A stretch of 64,000 bases of DNA from contig NZ_JPMY01000005.1 in the NCBI RefSeq assembly GCF_000761545.1, positions 1-64,000 on the forward strand, given 5' to 3'. Below are positions 28,753 to 36,559 of the stretch, one piece after another. Under the pieces are notes generated by a model. That model saw only the letters and a program-made list of their open reading frames with translations. It was not told where the DNA came from and did no database searches. The stretch is from Pseudomonas sp. ML96. Its GTDB lineage: Bacteria; Pseudomonadota; Gammaproteobacteria; Pseudomonadales; Pseudomonadaceae. Every line of letters begins with the position of its first letter. Position 1 is the first letter of the stretch. Position numbers and translations under genes: made by a program.

Positions 28753-29643
28753 TCAGGGCAGGCCGAGGCCATTGAGGAAGGCGTCGACCGCGGCGGTGTA
28801 GGCCGGCTCGGCGCCGAGCTCCTGGTTGATCGCGCGGTGCGAGAGGTCCTTGCGCAGTACGCTGACCTTGACCCCGAGGGTTGCAGCCTTGGCGGCATAG
28901 GCGTCGGCCTGCGGGCAGGCATCGTCGCGGCGGGTCGAGCAGACGGCCAGCAGCGGCCTGGCGCCTGCGCGCAGTACCAGCAGCGGCGAGGCGGCCTGCC
29001 ACAGTGCGGTGTCGCTGCCGAAGGCCTGGTCGTAGAGCGGATAGTGGCGGGCATGCATGATCGCCGGTACGTCGAAGGCGGCGCTGTCCAGTGCCACGGT
29101 GCCCAACCATAACGGCTTGGCGTCTGGTGCCAGGCTGCTGTCGCTGTTCAGTAGGCTGACCAGGTGGGCGCCGGCCGAGTGGCCCATCAGCACCATGCGC
29201 GCTGGGTCGCCACCCCAGCCAGCGGCTTGCTGCTGTACCGCGGCGAAGGCCTTGGCCAGGTCGGCGGCCTGTTGCAGAGGGTCGGCATCCGGGATCAGTC
29301 GGTAGTTGCTGGACACCAGCGCGTAGCCCTTGCCCAGCCAGTGCGCGGCCTTGTTCTCCACCACCGCGCCTGCGGACTTGTCGCCGGTGTGCCAGCCACC
29401 GCCGTGGACCATGAACAGGATCGGCGCCTGCTTGGCCGCGGGCGGCAGGTAGACGTCGAAGCGCTGGCGCGGGTGCTCGCCATAGGCTTGATCACGCAGC
29501 ACTCGGCTGCCGGCCGGCAGCTCGGCGTCGAGCCGCTGCTGGGCGCGCTCCTCGCGGCGCTCCTGCAGTTTTTCGCGCAGGGTGGTCGCCTGGCTCAGTA
29601 CGGGCAGGGTCAGGAGAAGCAGCAGGCCGAACGCTCTGGTCAT
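28753..29643 (-). CDS. Secreted alpha/beta hydrolase (HSL/BD-FAE-type esterase)
   Basis: 296 residues. A signal peptide (FGLLLLLTLPVLSQA) is followed by a charged helix and a hydrolase domain with oxyanion motif HGGGW (80-84) and nucleophile S156 (GHSAGAH). A C-terminal His in DLSHRAIN probably completes the triad. Periplasmic or exported esterase. The ATG at 29641-29643 is used because it gives the signal peptide; a longer in-frame start (MRPIPLG...) 33 bases upstream is possible. Confidence 0.85.
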   Translation of the reverse strand: MTRAFGLLLLLTLPVLSQATTLREKLQERREERAQQRLDAELPAGSRVLRDQAYGEHPRQRFDVYLPPAAKQAPILFMVHGGGWHTGDKSAGAVVENKAAHWLGKGYALVSSNYRLIPDADPLQQAADLAKAFAAVQQQAAGWGGDPARMVLMGHSAGAHLVSLLNSDSSLAPDAKPLWLGTVALDSAAFDVPAIMHARHYPLYDQAFGSDTALWQAASPLLVLRAGARPLLAVCSTRRDDACPQADAYAAKAATLGVKVSVLRKDLSHRAINQELGAEPAYTAAVDAFLNGLGLP

Positions 29644-29696
29644 GGTGGCGGCTCCGAGGGGAATGGGCCGCATGCTAGCGCAGTGAGCGGTGGCGG

Positions 29697-30728
29697 TCAG
29701 TGGCCGAGTAGGCGGGTCTTGATCAGGCCCGTGGCGCGGGCGCGCAGCTGGCCGCAGCCGCCATCGACGTCCTGGCCGGCGCTGTTGCGCACCTTGGTTA
29801 GCACGCCGCGGCTGTGCAGGTAGCGCACGATCTGCACGATGCGCTCGCCGTCGGGGCGCTGGTAGTCGTCGCCTTCCAGGCTGTTGAAGGGGATCAGGTT
29901 GAGCACCGCGTACTTGCCCTTGAACAGGCGCAGGATCTCGTCCAGTTCGTCCTGCCCATCGTTGACGCCCTTGAGCAGGGTCCACTGGTACTGGATCGGG
30001 TAGCCGACCGTGCGGGCATAGGCCTCGCCCAGCTCCATCAGCTCGGCGGGGGCGATTTTCGGCGCCTTGGGCAGCAAGTGTTCACGCAGCTCGGCCTTGG
30101 TGGTGTGCAGCGACAGGGCCAGCGCCGGCTTGACCCGCTGCTGCGGCAGGCGCTCGAACACCCGTGGGTCGCCGACAGTGGAGAACACCAGGTTCTTGTG
30201 GCCGATGCCGCCGTCGGTGCCGAGCAGGTCGATGGCCTCGAGCACGTTGTCCAGGTTGTGCGCCGGCTCACCCATGCCCATGAACACCACCTTGTTCACC
30301 GAGCGGCGGCGCCGCGCGAGCACCACCTGGGCGGCGATCTCGGCGCTGCTGACCTGGCGCAACAGGCCGCTCTTGCCGGTCATGCAGAAGCGGCAGGCCA
30401 CCGCGCAGCCGACCTGGGAGGAGACGCACAGGCCGCCGCGCGGCAGCAGCACGCTCTCGACCATCTGGCCGTCGGCCAGGTTCACCAGCAGGCGCGACGA
30501 GCCATCCGCGCCGGGGTGCTCCGAGTGCACGCTGGCCAGGCCTTCGAGTTCGGCGCTCAGTTGCGGCAGGCCGTTGCGCACCGACATGGGCAGGAAGTGC
30601 TCGGTATGCTGGCGCTTGGTGCCGGCGTCCAGCGGCTTGCCCTGCAGCCAGGCGCGTACCACCCGGCCGCTGTGGGCGGGCAGGGCGCCGAGGTCGGCGA
30701 GGCGCTGGTGGATGTCGGAGATACGCAT
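29697..30728 (-). CDS. RlmN/Cfr-family radical SAM RNA methyltransferase-like protein
   Basis: 343 residues. The radical-SAM cluster motif is C108-x3-C112-x2-C115 within QVGCAVACRFC. The two mechanistic cysteines of RlmN/Cfr are also present (C101 in LCVSSQ and C325 in GGCGQL), so the methyl-transfer chemistry looks complete. The SAM 'GEP' motif reads GMGEPAHN instead of GEPLLN. It is shorter than housekeeping RlmN at the N-terminus, so it is probably a paralogue that methylates an RNA adenine at C2 or C8; the target is unknown. Confidence 0.85.
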   Translation of the reverse strand: MRISDIHQRLADLGALPAHSGRVVRAWLQGKPLDAGTKRQHTEHFLPMSVRNGLPQLSAELEGLASVHSEHPGADGSSRLLVNLADGQMVESVLLPRGGLCVSSQVGCAVACRFCMTGKSGLLRQVSSAEIAAQVVLARRRRSVNKVVFMGMGEPAHNLDNVLEAIDLLGTDGGIGHKNLVFSTVGDPRVFERLPQQRVKPALALSLHTTKAELREHLLPKAPKIAPAELMELGEAYARTVGYPIQYQWTLLKGVNDGQDELDEILRLFKGKYAVLNLIPFNSLEGDDYQRPDGERIVQIVRYLHSRGVLTKVRNSAGQDVDGGCGQLRARATGLIKTRLLGH

Positions 30729-30776
30729 GGGGCGCGCATGCTACCACCGGGTATTGGTGGCGCGTAGGGCTGGCCG

Positions 30777-31097
30777 TCAGGGCTCGAGGTGCAGGGCCAG
30801 CCAGATGGCATCCAGCGAGCATTCGGCGACCCGGTGCCGGCAATGCGCCGGGATCAGCAGGGCATCGCCGGCGGCCAGCTGCCGCTCGCCATCGTCGAAC
30901 TGCAGGCGAGCGGTGCCGCGCAGCAGCGCGACCCACTCGCTGCCCGGTTGGTCGTACCAGAAACCCTCGGGGCTGGGCTGGCCGTGGGAGGCGATCTGCT
31001 CCAGCAGCAGGCCGTCCCGTTGCAGCAGGGGAAAGAACGACTCCTCTGCCTGCGGATCGGGACGGGCCTGCAACAGGCGAGTCAGCTCGGGCGGCAT
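30777..31097 (-). CDS. Small cupin-domain protein
   Basis: 106 residues with a cupin barrel (EWVALLRGTARLQFDDGERQLAAGDALLIPAHCRHRVAE). The histidines of IPAHCRHRV may bind metal. It lies 3 bases downstream of the lipoprotein gene's frame end in the opposite sense of transcription order: the lipoprotein stop at 31101 follows its own start upstream, and the cupin is encoded just before the RlmN-like gene on the same strand. Function unknown. Confidence 0.8.
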   Translation of the reverse strand: MPPELTRLLQARPDPQAEESFFPLLQRDGLLLEQIASHGQPSPEGFWYDQPGSEWVALLRGTARLQFDDGERQLAAGDALLIPAHCRHRVAECSLDAIWLALHLEP

Positions 31098-31100
31098 CGC

Positions 31101-31703
31101 TTACTGCGGTACGACGCTGATGGCCATGGCGTTGGTGACGCGGATCACCACCTGGCGACCGAGGTATTCGGTCTTCATGTCGATATCGGGGCGGACCTTG
31201 ATGGTGCGCTCGCTGCCGTCGGGCAGCTTGAGGGTGGCGGTGCGCAGGGTGGTGTCCATGCCCTTGACCCAGGCGGTGATCTCCACGGTGTCGGCCGCCA
31301 GCATGCCTGGCTTGTCACCCTCAGGGGCAGTGGCCAGCACGCCGGCGGCGCCATCATCGGCAGCTTCGCCCGGCTGGCGCAGGTAGACGATGCGCTCCTG
31401 GGTGGCGACCGCGCGTACCCTGTCACCGACCTTCAGCTGGTCGAAGTTCTGCATCTCCGCGGGGGCATTGAAGGTGCGCCGGTTGCCCTGGTCGTCCTTG
31501 AGGATGAAGGTGCGCTTGGCGGTGTCCACGGCGCTGACGGTGGCGACCAGCTCTTCGGTCTCGCGCACGATACCGCCGGGCACGCCTTCGACATGAGCTT
31601 CGGCGCGGCCATATTCGGTGTTCAGTTCATCATCGGCATGGCTCTGGCAGCCGAGGGTAAGGCCGATGGCCAGTGACAGGGCGAGAATGCGGGGTGCTTC
31701 CAT
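31101..31703 (-). CDS. Hypothetical lipoprotein
   Basis: 200 residues from the ATG at 31701-31703 with an AAGGAG ribosome site. The signal peptide ends in lipobox LTLG-C at about residue 19, so it is a lipid-anchored periplasmic protein. Two repeated small beta domains seem present (TVSAVDTAKRTFILKDDQGNRRTFN... and KGMDTTLRTATLKLPDGSERTIKV...), each a short 'valine-rich/OB-like' strand set. Same strand as the DUF2846 lipoprotein just upstream (16-base gap) and the RlmN/cupin genes downstream. Role unknown. Confidence 0.75.
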   Translation of the reverse strand: MEAPRILALSLAIGLTLGCQSHADDELNTEYGRAEAHVEGVPGGIVRETEELVATVSAVDTAKRTFILKDDQGNRRTFNAPAEMQNFDQLKVGDRVRAVATQERIVYLRQPGEAADDGAAGVLATAPEGDKPGMLAADTVEITAWVKGMDTTLRTATLKLPDGSERTIKVRPDIDMKTEYLGRQVVIRVTNAMAISVVPQ

Positions 31704-31719
31704 GGGGTGGCTCCTTGCG

Positions 31720-32199
31720 TCATGGGTTCTGCGGTTCGGTGTTGCGGATCTCGTAGACGGCATCGTCCGGGCGCATAGGCCGGAGGTGGATCAGGTAGCT
31801 GGGGCCGGGTTGGCCGAGCATCATCTCGTTCAGATTGAAGCGCACGTCGAGCTTGAGGTACTTGATCTCGCCCGGTGCGACCTTGACGACCTGCTTGATG
31901 TCACGCGGCTCCCACTTGGCCTGGCGGGTCAAACCGGTGATACGTATGTCGTGGCGGCCGGGAGCTAGCTCGATACGGCGGTAGGAGTTGAATTGCAGGG
32001 TGCCAACGCTCTGCTCGTCGATCAGTACGTCGGGATAGGAAAGGCGTAGCGGCTGGCGGCCGGGGTTATCCGCTTCGGGGCGGTACAGGTAGATCACCGC
32101 CTGGTCCGGGCTGCTCGGTGGTACTGCCTCGAAGTAGCCAGGGCCGGCGCAGCCGCTGAGCGAGAGCAGTACGGTGAGCAGAACGGGCAATCGGCGCAT
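31720..32199 (-). CDS. DUF2846-type lipoprotein
   Basis: 159 residues from the ATG at 32197-32199, preceded by AAGGACC. The lipobox is LSLSG-C at residue 17. The rest (AVIYLYRPEADNPGRQPLRLSYPDVLIDEQSVGTLQ ... ELAPGRHDIRI ... VAPGEIKYLKLDVRF) fits DUF2846 beta-sandwich lipoproteins. It probably starts a transcription unit with the next lipoprotein and the cupin. Confidence 0.8.
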   Translation of the reverse strand: MRRLPVLLTVLLSLSGCAGPGYFEAVPPSSPDQAVIYLYRPEADNPGRQPLRLSYPDVLIDEQSVGTLQFNSYRRIELAPGRHDIRITGLTRQAKWEPRDIKQVVKVAPGEIKYLKLDVRFNLNEMMLGQPGPSYLIHLRPMRPDDAVYEIRNTEPQNP

Positions 32200-32328
32200 G
32201 GCAGGTCCTTCCTGGCGATCTGACTCAGAGCAGCGTAGCAGCGAGGCGGCAGTCCATCGTTCCGGTCCATGAAAACTGTGCACTCGTGCTATCGTGCGCT
32301 CCGCTTTTTTCAGTCCCGGTTCCAGCCC

Positions 32329-32622
32329 ATGAAATTCATCCACCAGCGCGAGTACCTCAACGAGGGCGACACGGTCGTCATTCACTGCTCGCAGCCCTGC
32401 AACATCCGCCTGATGAACGATGCGAACTTCCGCAGCTTCAAGAACGGCGGGCGCCACACCTACCACGGCGGCGCGTTCGACCGCTTCCCGGCGCGCATCA
32501 AGGTGCCCAGTGATGGCTTCTGGAATGTCACCCTGGATACCGTGACCCGCCGTGCCGTGAGCGTGACGCGCAAGCCGCAGATGGACTACACGATCAAGTT
32601 CCTGCGCAGCTCCGGCAGCTGA
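32329..32622 (+). CDS. DUF1883 protein
   Basis: 97 residues from the ATG at 32329 (MKFIHQREYLNEGDTVVIHCSQPCNIRLM). It matches DUF1883, a small beta-rich domain seen alone or fused to TIR-like and other domains. Here it is free-standing. Cytoplasmic, function unknown. It ends directly against the convergent diguanylate cyclase gene with no gap. Confidence 0.82.
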   Translation: MKFIHQREYLNEGDTVVIHCSQPCNIRLMNDANFRSFKNGGRHTYHGGAFDRFPARIKVPSDGFWNVTLDTVTRRAVSVTRKPQMDYTIKFLRSSGS

Positions 32623-33927
32623 CTACTGGCCGCCGCGCTGCGGCGCGTGGCCCATGCGGTACTGGTTGTCGCCGCTGCGCTTGGCCTCGTACATGGCCTG
32701 GTCGGCAGTGTGGATCAGCCGATCCATGTTCTGCGCATGCTCGGGGAACAGGGCGATGCCCAGGCTGATGCCGATGTGCTGCGGCCCGCTGTCCAGCGGT
32801 ACAGGCGGGCTCAGCGCGGCGAGCAGCTTGTCGGCGATGCTGCGGCCCTCGTCATCGGGCGCGCGGTTGGGTGACAGGCCTTCCAGCACCGCGACGAACT
32901 CATCGCCGCCCAGCCGGGCCACGCTGTCCGAGCCGCGCAGCGCCTCGCGCAAGCGGGTGGCCATGACCACCAGCACCTGATCGCCGGCGCGGTGGCCATG
33001 CTGATCGTTGATCGCCTTGAAACCGTTGAGGTCGATGAACACCAGCGCCACCCGCGAGTCATTGCGGCGCGCGCGCTCCAGGGCGCTGCACAGGCGATCC
33101 TCGAACACCAGGCGGTTAGGTAGGCCGGTCAGCGCATCGTGATGGGCCAGGCGATGCATCTGGCTGGCCCAGGCCTTCTCTTCGGTGATATCGCGCACCA
33201 CGCCCATCATCTTCACCGGCGTGCCGCTGTCGTCCTTGATCACGTTGCCGGTCTCGCGTAGCCAGTGCACGCTGCCGTCCGGCCAGATCACCCGGTATTC
33301 CTCGTCGTGGTTCTCGCCGGTCTCGATGCAGCGCAGCTCGCCGGCGCGTACATGTTCGCGGTCCTCGGGATGCACGCTCTGGCAGAACAGCTCGTAGCTC
33401 GGGGTGACCGCGCCGAGCTGGTGGCCGAACATGGCGTAGATGGCCTCGGACCAGTACAGGCGATTGGTGTCGATGTCCCAGTCCCAGGTGCCGATGCGGG
33501 CGAAGTACTGGCTGCGCTGGAAGCGCTCGGCATCGCTCTGGGCCGGGCGCAGCAGCAGGTGCTCGCCGACGCGGCTCAGCTGCAGGGCGCGTTGCAGGCC
33601 GTCGCCACCTCGGGCCAGGACCTTGGCCTGCGCCTGTGGCGGCTCCGCCAGCCAGCGCTCCAGGGCCTGGCCGCGCAGATCCTGCCCGGCGCAGCCGAGC
33701 AGCTCGGCGGCGGCTGCGTTGTGGCGGTGGATGCGGTCGTTGTGGTCCAGTTGCAGTACGCCCTGTTCCAGTTGCTGCAGCAGCTCGCCCAACTGGCGCA
33801 GTTGCCGCTGGCGACGCAGCAGCAGGCCGAGCAGCGCCAGTGAGGGCAGGGCGCAGAGGAGTATCAGCAGCAGGGGGAGCAAGGCGCGAGCATCCGTTCC
33901 GTCGGCTTGGATGCCTGCATTATGCAC
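32623..33927 (-). CDS. Membrane-anchored PAS-GGDEF diguanylate cyclase
   Basis: 434 residues. One transmembrane segment (about 17-37) is followed by a coiled stretch, two PAS-like regions (about 45-130, and 135-255 with a PAC motif YRVIWPDGSVHWLRETGNVIKDDSGTPVKMMGVVRDITEEK), then a GGDEF domain (about 262-425). The active-site GGDEF is intact at 340-344 and the inhibitory I-site RGSD lies at 331-334, so it should make c-di-GMP with product inhibition. The signal sensed is unknown. Confidence 0.93.
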   Translation of the reverse strand: MHNAGIQADGTDARALLPLLLILLCALPSLALLGLLLRRQRQLRQLGELLQQLEQGVLQLDHNDRIHRHNAAAAELLGCAGQDLRGQALERWLAEPPQAQAKVLARGGDGLQRALQLSRVGEHLLLRPAQSDAERFQRSQYFARIGTWDWDIDTNRLYWSEAIYAMFGHQLGAVTPSYELFCQSVHPEDREHVRAGELRCIETGENHDEEYRVIWPDGSVHWLRETGNVIKDDSGTPVKMMGVVRDITEEKAWASQMHRLAHHDALTGLPNRLVFEDRLCSALERARRNDSRVALVFIDLNGFKAINDQHGHRAGDQVLVVMATRLREALRGSDSVARLGGDEFVAVLEGLSPNRAPDDEGRSIADKLLAALSPPVPLDSGPQHIGISLGIALFPEHAQNMDRLIHTADQAMYEAKRSGDNQYRMGHAPQRGGQ

Positions 33928-34050
33928 GGCGCATATGTGAAGTTCGCCACGGATTTGTATCGGCTTCGCTTAATCGGCAGCCGCAACTAGGGGAAACATC
34001 GGCACCTGCGCCGGGGTCACAACTCTGTAACCCGAAATAGGAGCATCCGC

Positions 34051-34137
34051 ATGCTGAAGTTTCTCGGAGGTACCGTCGGCATCATCTTCATCATCGGCCT
34101 GATCGTGGTGATCGGCCTGTTCCAGCTGCTTTTCTAG
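34051..34137 (+). CDS. 28-residue hydrophobic peptide
   Basis: A small ORF with ATG at 34051 and an AGGAG site (34038-34043) 7 bases upstream. The peptide MLKFLGGTVGIIFIIGLIVV continues with IGLFQLLF and is one membrane helix with GxxxG-like glycines. The gene ends 10 bases before a strong terminator. This combination of ribosome site, coding potential and terminator supports a real small membrane protein. No family recognised. Confidence 0.6.
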   Translation: MLKFLGGTVGIIFIIGLIVVIGLFQLLF

Positions 34138-34147
34138 GGCGCAAAAC

Positions 34148-34178
34148 AAAAGACCCGCTGCCAGGCAGCGGGTCTTTT
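34148..34178. terminator. Bidirectional terminator between small peptide gene and osmE
   Basis: AAAAGACCCGCTGCC (34148-34162) pairs with GGCAGCGGGTCTTTT (34164-34178). A and T flanks suit both strands. Confidence 0.9.
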
Positions 34179-34188
34179 CGTGTGCGGC

Positions 34189-34521
34189 TCACAGGCGCCG
34201 TTTGTTCTTCTGATGTTGCTCACAGGTCATGAAGCCCTTGCCCTCGACCCTGCCGTTGGCATCGAAGGTCACGTAGTAGGGCTGTTCCTTGCCTTCCTCG
34301 TTGAGGATGTAGTTGTTGCAGGTACCCGCGGTGACGGTGTTCTGCACTTCGGAAGAGGGCGGCCCGCCGATGGTCAGGACCTCGTCCTTGGTCATGCCGT
34401 CGCGGACCTGCTGGACCAGCGGTTGCTCGGCGTAGGTGGCGTAGTCCACCGGGTTCTCCATGGTTGAACAGCCGCCGACCACGCCGGCCAGCGCCAGTAC
34501 TGCGAGAGTGTGCTTGTTCAT
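34189..34521 (-). CDS. osmE: Osmotically inducible lipoprotein OsmE
   Basis: 110 residues from the ATG at 34519-34521 (MNKHTLAVLAL). The lipobox is VVGG-C at about residue 18. The SmpA/BamE-like fold region is seen in VRDGMTKDEVLTIGGPPSSEV, and two conserved cysteines occur (GTCNNYIL and MTCEQH). OsmE in E. coli is a stationary-phase and osmotically induced outer-membrane lipoprotein of unclear function. GGAGC lies 10 bases before the start. Confidence 0.87.
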   Translation of the reverse strand: MNKHTLAVLALAGVVGGCSTMENPVDYATYAEQPLVQQVRDGMTKDEVLTIGGPPSSEVQNTVTAGTCNNYILNEEGKEQPYYVTFDANGRVEGKGFMTCEQHQKNKRRL

Positions 34522-34714
34522 CTTGTTGCTCCGTCGCATGAGCCTGACCGGCTCCCTGCAGATTTGGAGCGCTGCGCTTGCGGCGAAGTTCGAGTTTTTT
34601 CCAGGCCACTGAAACCGTTAGCCAGCCGGCAGTTCCTCGCTAGCCGGCTCGCTTTTTCCCTGGCCTGCGCGCAATCTTGCCGTCTTCAGCTGCCGTCACT
34701 ACAGTAGTACGACC

Positions 34715-35263
34715 ATGAATAGGATTTCCCCGCTGACCCTCGCCCTGACTCTGGCGCTCGGCGCGCCGGGCGCCTTCGCCGACGAAGCCGCGGCCACCGA
34801 GGCGAGCACGATCAAGGATTCCGCCAAGGCGGCTGTATCCACCGCGATCACCGCCGGCAAGAACTTGCTGGGCGGCGTTTCCGACGGCGTTACCGAGGGT
34901 CGGGTAGAGGCCCAGGGCGCGGATGGCTCGATCGTCGTCTCCAACCTGGAGCAGCTCGATGGTCAGGTCAGCGTGCAACTGCTCAAGGTCGAGACCGTCG
35001 AGGACGGCAACCTGAGCGCGCTGCTGGGCTTCAAGAACACCACCGACAAGCCGCTGCGCCTGATCAACCTGCGCCAGACCGGCGCCTTGCTGGCCATCGA
35101 CCAGGAGGGCTACTCCAGCGCGCCGCTGCCGGGATTGCTCAACCCGGATGACGTGACCATCCCGGCGTCGACCGGTGTACGGCAGAAGTTCGTCTTCGAA
35201 GGACCGAGCGCGGAAGTGACGTCGATCCGCCTGTGGGGCCGCGATTTCGAAGTGAAGAAGTAG
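34715..35263 (+). CDS. Hypothetical secreted protein
   Basis: 182 residues. A signal peptide (PLTLALTLALGAPGAFA) is followed by an Ala/Thr-rich helix (DEAAATEASTIKDSAKAAVSTAITAGKNLLGGVSDGV) and a beta-sandwich-like region (SVQLLKVETVEDGNLSALLGFKNTTDKPLRLINL). Periplasmic. No family recognised. It is divergent from osmE and closed by the terminator at 35280-35305. Confidence 0.75.
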   Translation: MNRISPLTLALTLALGAPGAFADEAAATEASTIKDSAKAAVSTAITAGKNLLGGVSDGVTEGRVEAQGADGSIVVSNLEQLDGQVSVQLLKVETVEDGNLSALLGFKNTTDKPLRLINLRQTGALLAIDQEGYSSAPLPGLLNPDDVTIPASTGVRQKFVFEGPSAEVTSIRLWGRDFEVKK

Positions 35264-35279
35264 TCTGTTTGCTCTCATG

Positions 35280-35305
35280 AAAAAGCCCGCAGATACGGGC
35301 TTTTT
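35280..35305. terminator. Terminator between secreted protein and ion channel genes
   Basis: AAAAAGCCCG (35280-35289) pairs with CGGGCTTTTT (35296-35305). Serves both convergent genes. Confidence 0.9.
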
Positions 35306-35322
35306 GCTTTCTGACGACTGGT

Positions 35323-35976
35323 TCAGCGCTTGGCCACGGTCATGGCGATCAGTCGCGACACCACCAGCGCCAGGTACATGACCCCGGCGAATTCCTCGAT
35401 CATTACCAGTGAACGAGCCATGGCCGTGAGCGGGATGATGTCGCCCAGGCCGACGCCGGACAGGGTGGTGAAGCTGAGGAACAGCAGCTCCATCCAGGTG
35501 CGTGCCGCTTCCGGCTCCACGGCTGCGCCGAAGCTGCCGGGCGCCAGCAGCTGGCAGAAGGTGAACAGATGGGCGAAGGCCCAGGCCAGCAGGGTGAAGG
35601 TCGCGCCCACGGCGTACAGCTCATCGGTGCTGGCGTGCAGGTCGGCGCTCATATAGGCGATCAGGCTGGCCGCTGCGTAGAAGTAGAAGGCCGCCTCCAG
35701 GATGGCGATCAACGCCTCTACGATCGCGTTGGGGCTGAGCATGTCGAGCAGGTTCAGGCCCACCACCAGCAATGCCAGCAGGCCGGCCACCCAGGTCTGT
35801 ACCGGGCTGCGCTTGACCACGTGCAGGGCCATGCCCAGCACCAGCAGGCCGAAGGCGCCGAACAGCGCGCGGCCGATCTGCGTACCCTCCATCCAGGGAT
35901 ACAGCAGCACGCCGAGCAGCTGGACGAACAGCAGGCCGGCAGAAGGGTGGAGGCGGATATAGGTGATCGGCGACAT
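35323..35976 (-). CDS. Potassium-channel-like membrane protein (Ion_trans_2)
   Basis: 217 residues from the ATG at 35974-35976 with AGGACG as ribosome site. About four to six hydrophobic segments end in a pore-loop module (WMELLFLSFTTLSGVGLGDIIPLTAMARSLVMIEEFAGVMYLALVVSRLIAM). The pore loop has the K+ channel layout TTxSxVGxGD, but the filter reads VGLG instead of VGYG. No cytoplasmic ligand-binding domain follows. Selectivity is uncertain. Confidence 0.82.
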   Translation of the reverse strand: MSPITYIRLHPSAGLLFVQLLGVLLYPWMEGTQIGRALFGAFGLLVLGMALHVVKRSPVQTWVAGLLALLVVGLNLLDMLSPNAIVEALIAILEAAFYFYAAASLIAYMSADLHASTDELYAVGATFTLLAWAFAHLFTFCQLLAPGSFGAAVEPEAARTWMELLFLSFTTLSGVGLGDIIPLTAMARSLVMIEEFAGVMYLALVVSRLIAMTVAKR

Positions 35977-36019
35977 GGCGTCCTGCGTGGTCGTGGGCTG
36001 TGGCGGGCGGCGCTTCAGA

Positions 36020-36559
36020 TCAGCCCAGTGTAGAGCTGGAACCGAGCAGCCGGCGCACCTGTTCCACAATGCGTGCTTCGCGTTCGCCCCAGTCGCCGCC
36101 AATCTCCAGCCAGGCCTGCCCGTGACGAGCCAGCCAGTCGCGGCATTGCTGGTGGAAGTGCAGGCGATCGATCAGTTCGGGCTGGCAGCGCTGGCCATCG
36201 TCTTCCCACTCCACGTCGCTTGGCGAGAGCAGCAGGTGCAGGTCGTAATGGCGCTGCAGCAGGGCGGGTTCCAGCCAGTCCGGGCAGTCGCCGAACAGCG
36301 TCTGGCTCCAGAGGATGTTGCTGAGCAGGTGGGTATCGAGAATCAGCAGCTCGGGCGCCTGGGCGCGGGCGGCGTCTTCCCACTCGAGCTGGCCGCGGGC
36401 GATGGCGGGAATATCGGCCAGGCAGGTGTCGCGCTGCTCATGGTCGATGAAGTGACGCACGTACTCGCCGACCACCAGGCCGCCGAAGCGGCGCTGCAGG
36501 CGCTCGGCGAGGAAGGTCTTGCCGCTCGACTCGGGGCCGGTGAGCACCACTACCTTCAT
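36020..36559 (-). CDS. NadR-type ribosylnicotinamide kinase / P-loop protein
   Basis: 179 residues with Walker A GPESSGKT (8-15) and the NadR kinase-domain features VVGEYVRHF, LILDTHLLSNILWSQ and DLHLLLSPSDVEWEDDGQR. It corresponds to the C-terminal kinase domain of NadR, which phosphorylates nicotinamide riboside to NMN. Its start overlaps the stop of the nicotinamide-riboside transporter gene pnuC (ATGA at 36556-36559), so uptake and phosphorylation are translationally coupled. No regulator or adenylyltransferase domain is present. Confidence 0.9.
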   Translation of the reverse strand: MKVVVLTGPESSGKTFLAERLQRRFGGLVVGEYVRHFIDHEQRDTCLADIPAIARGQLEWEDAARAQAPELLILDTHLLSNILWSQTLFGDCPDWLEPALLQRHYDLHLLLSPSDVEWEDDGQRCQPELIDRLHFHQQCRDWLARHGQAWLEIGGDWGEREARIVEQVRRLLGSSSTLG

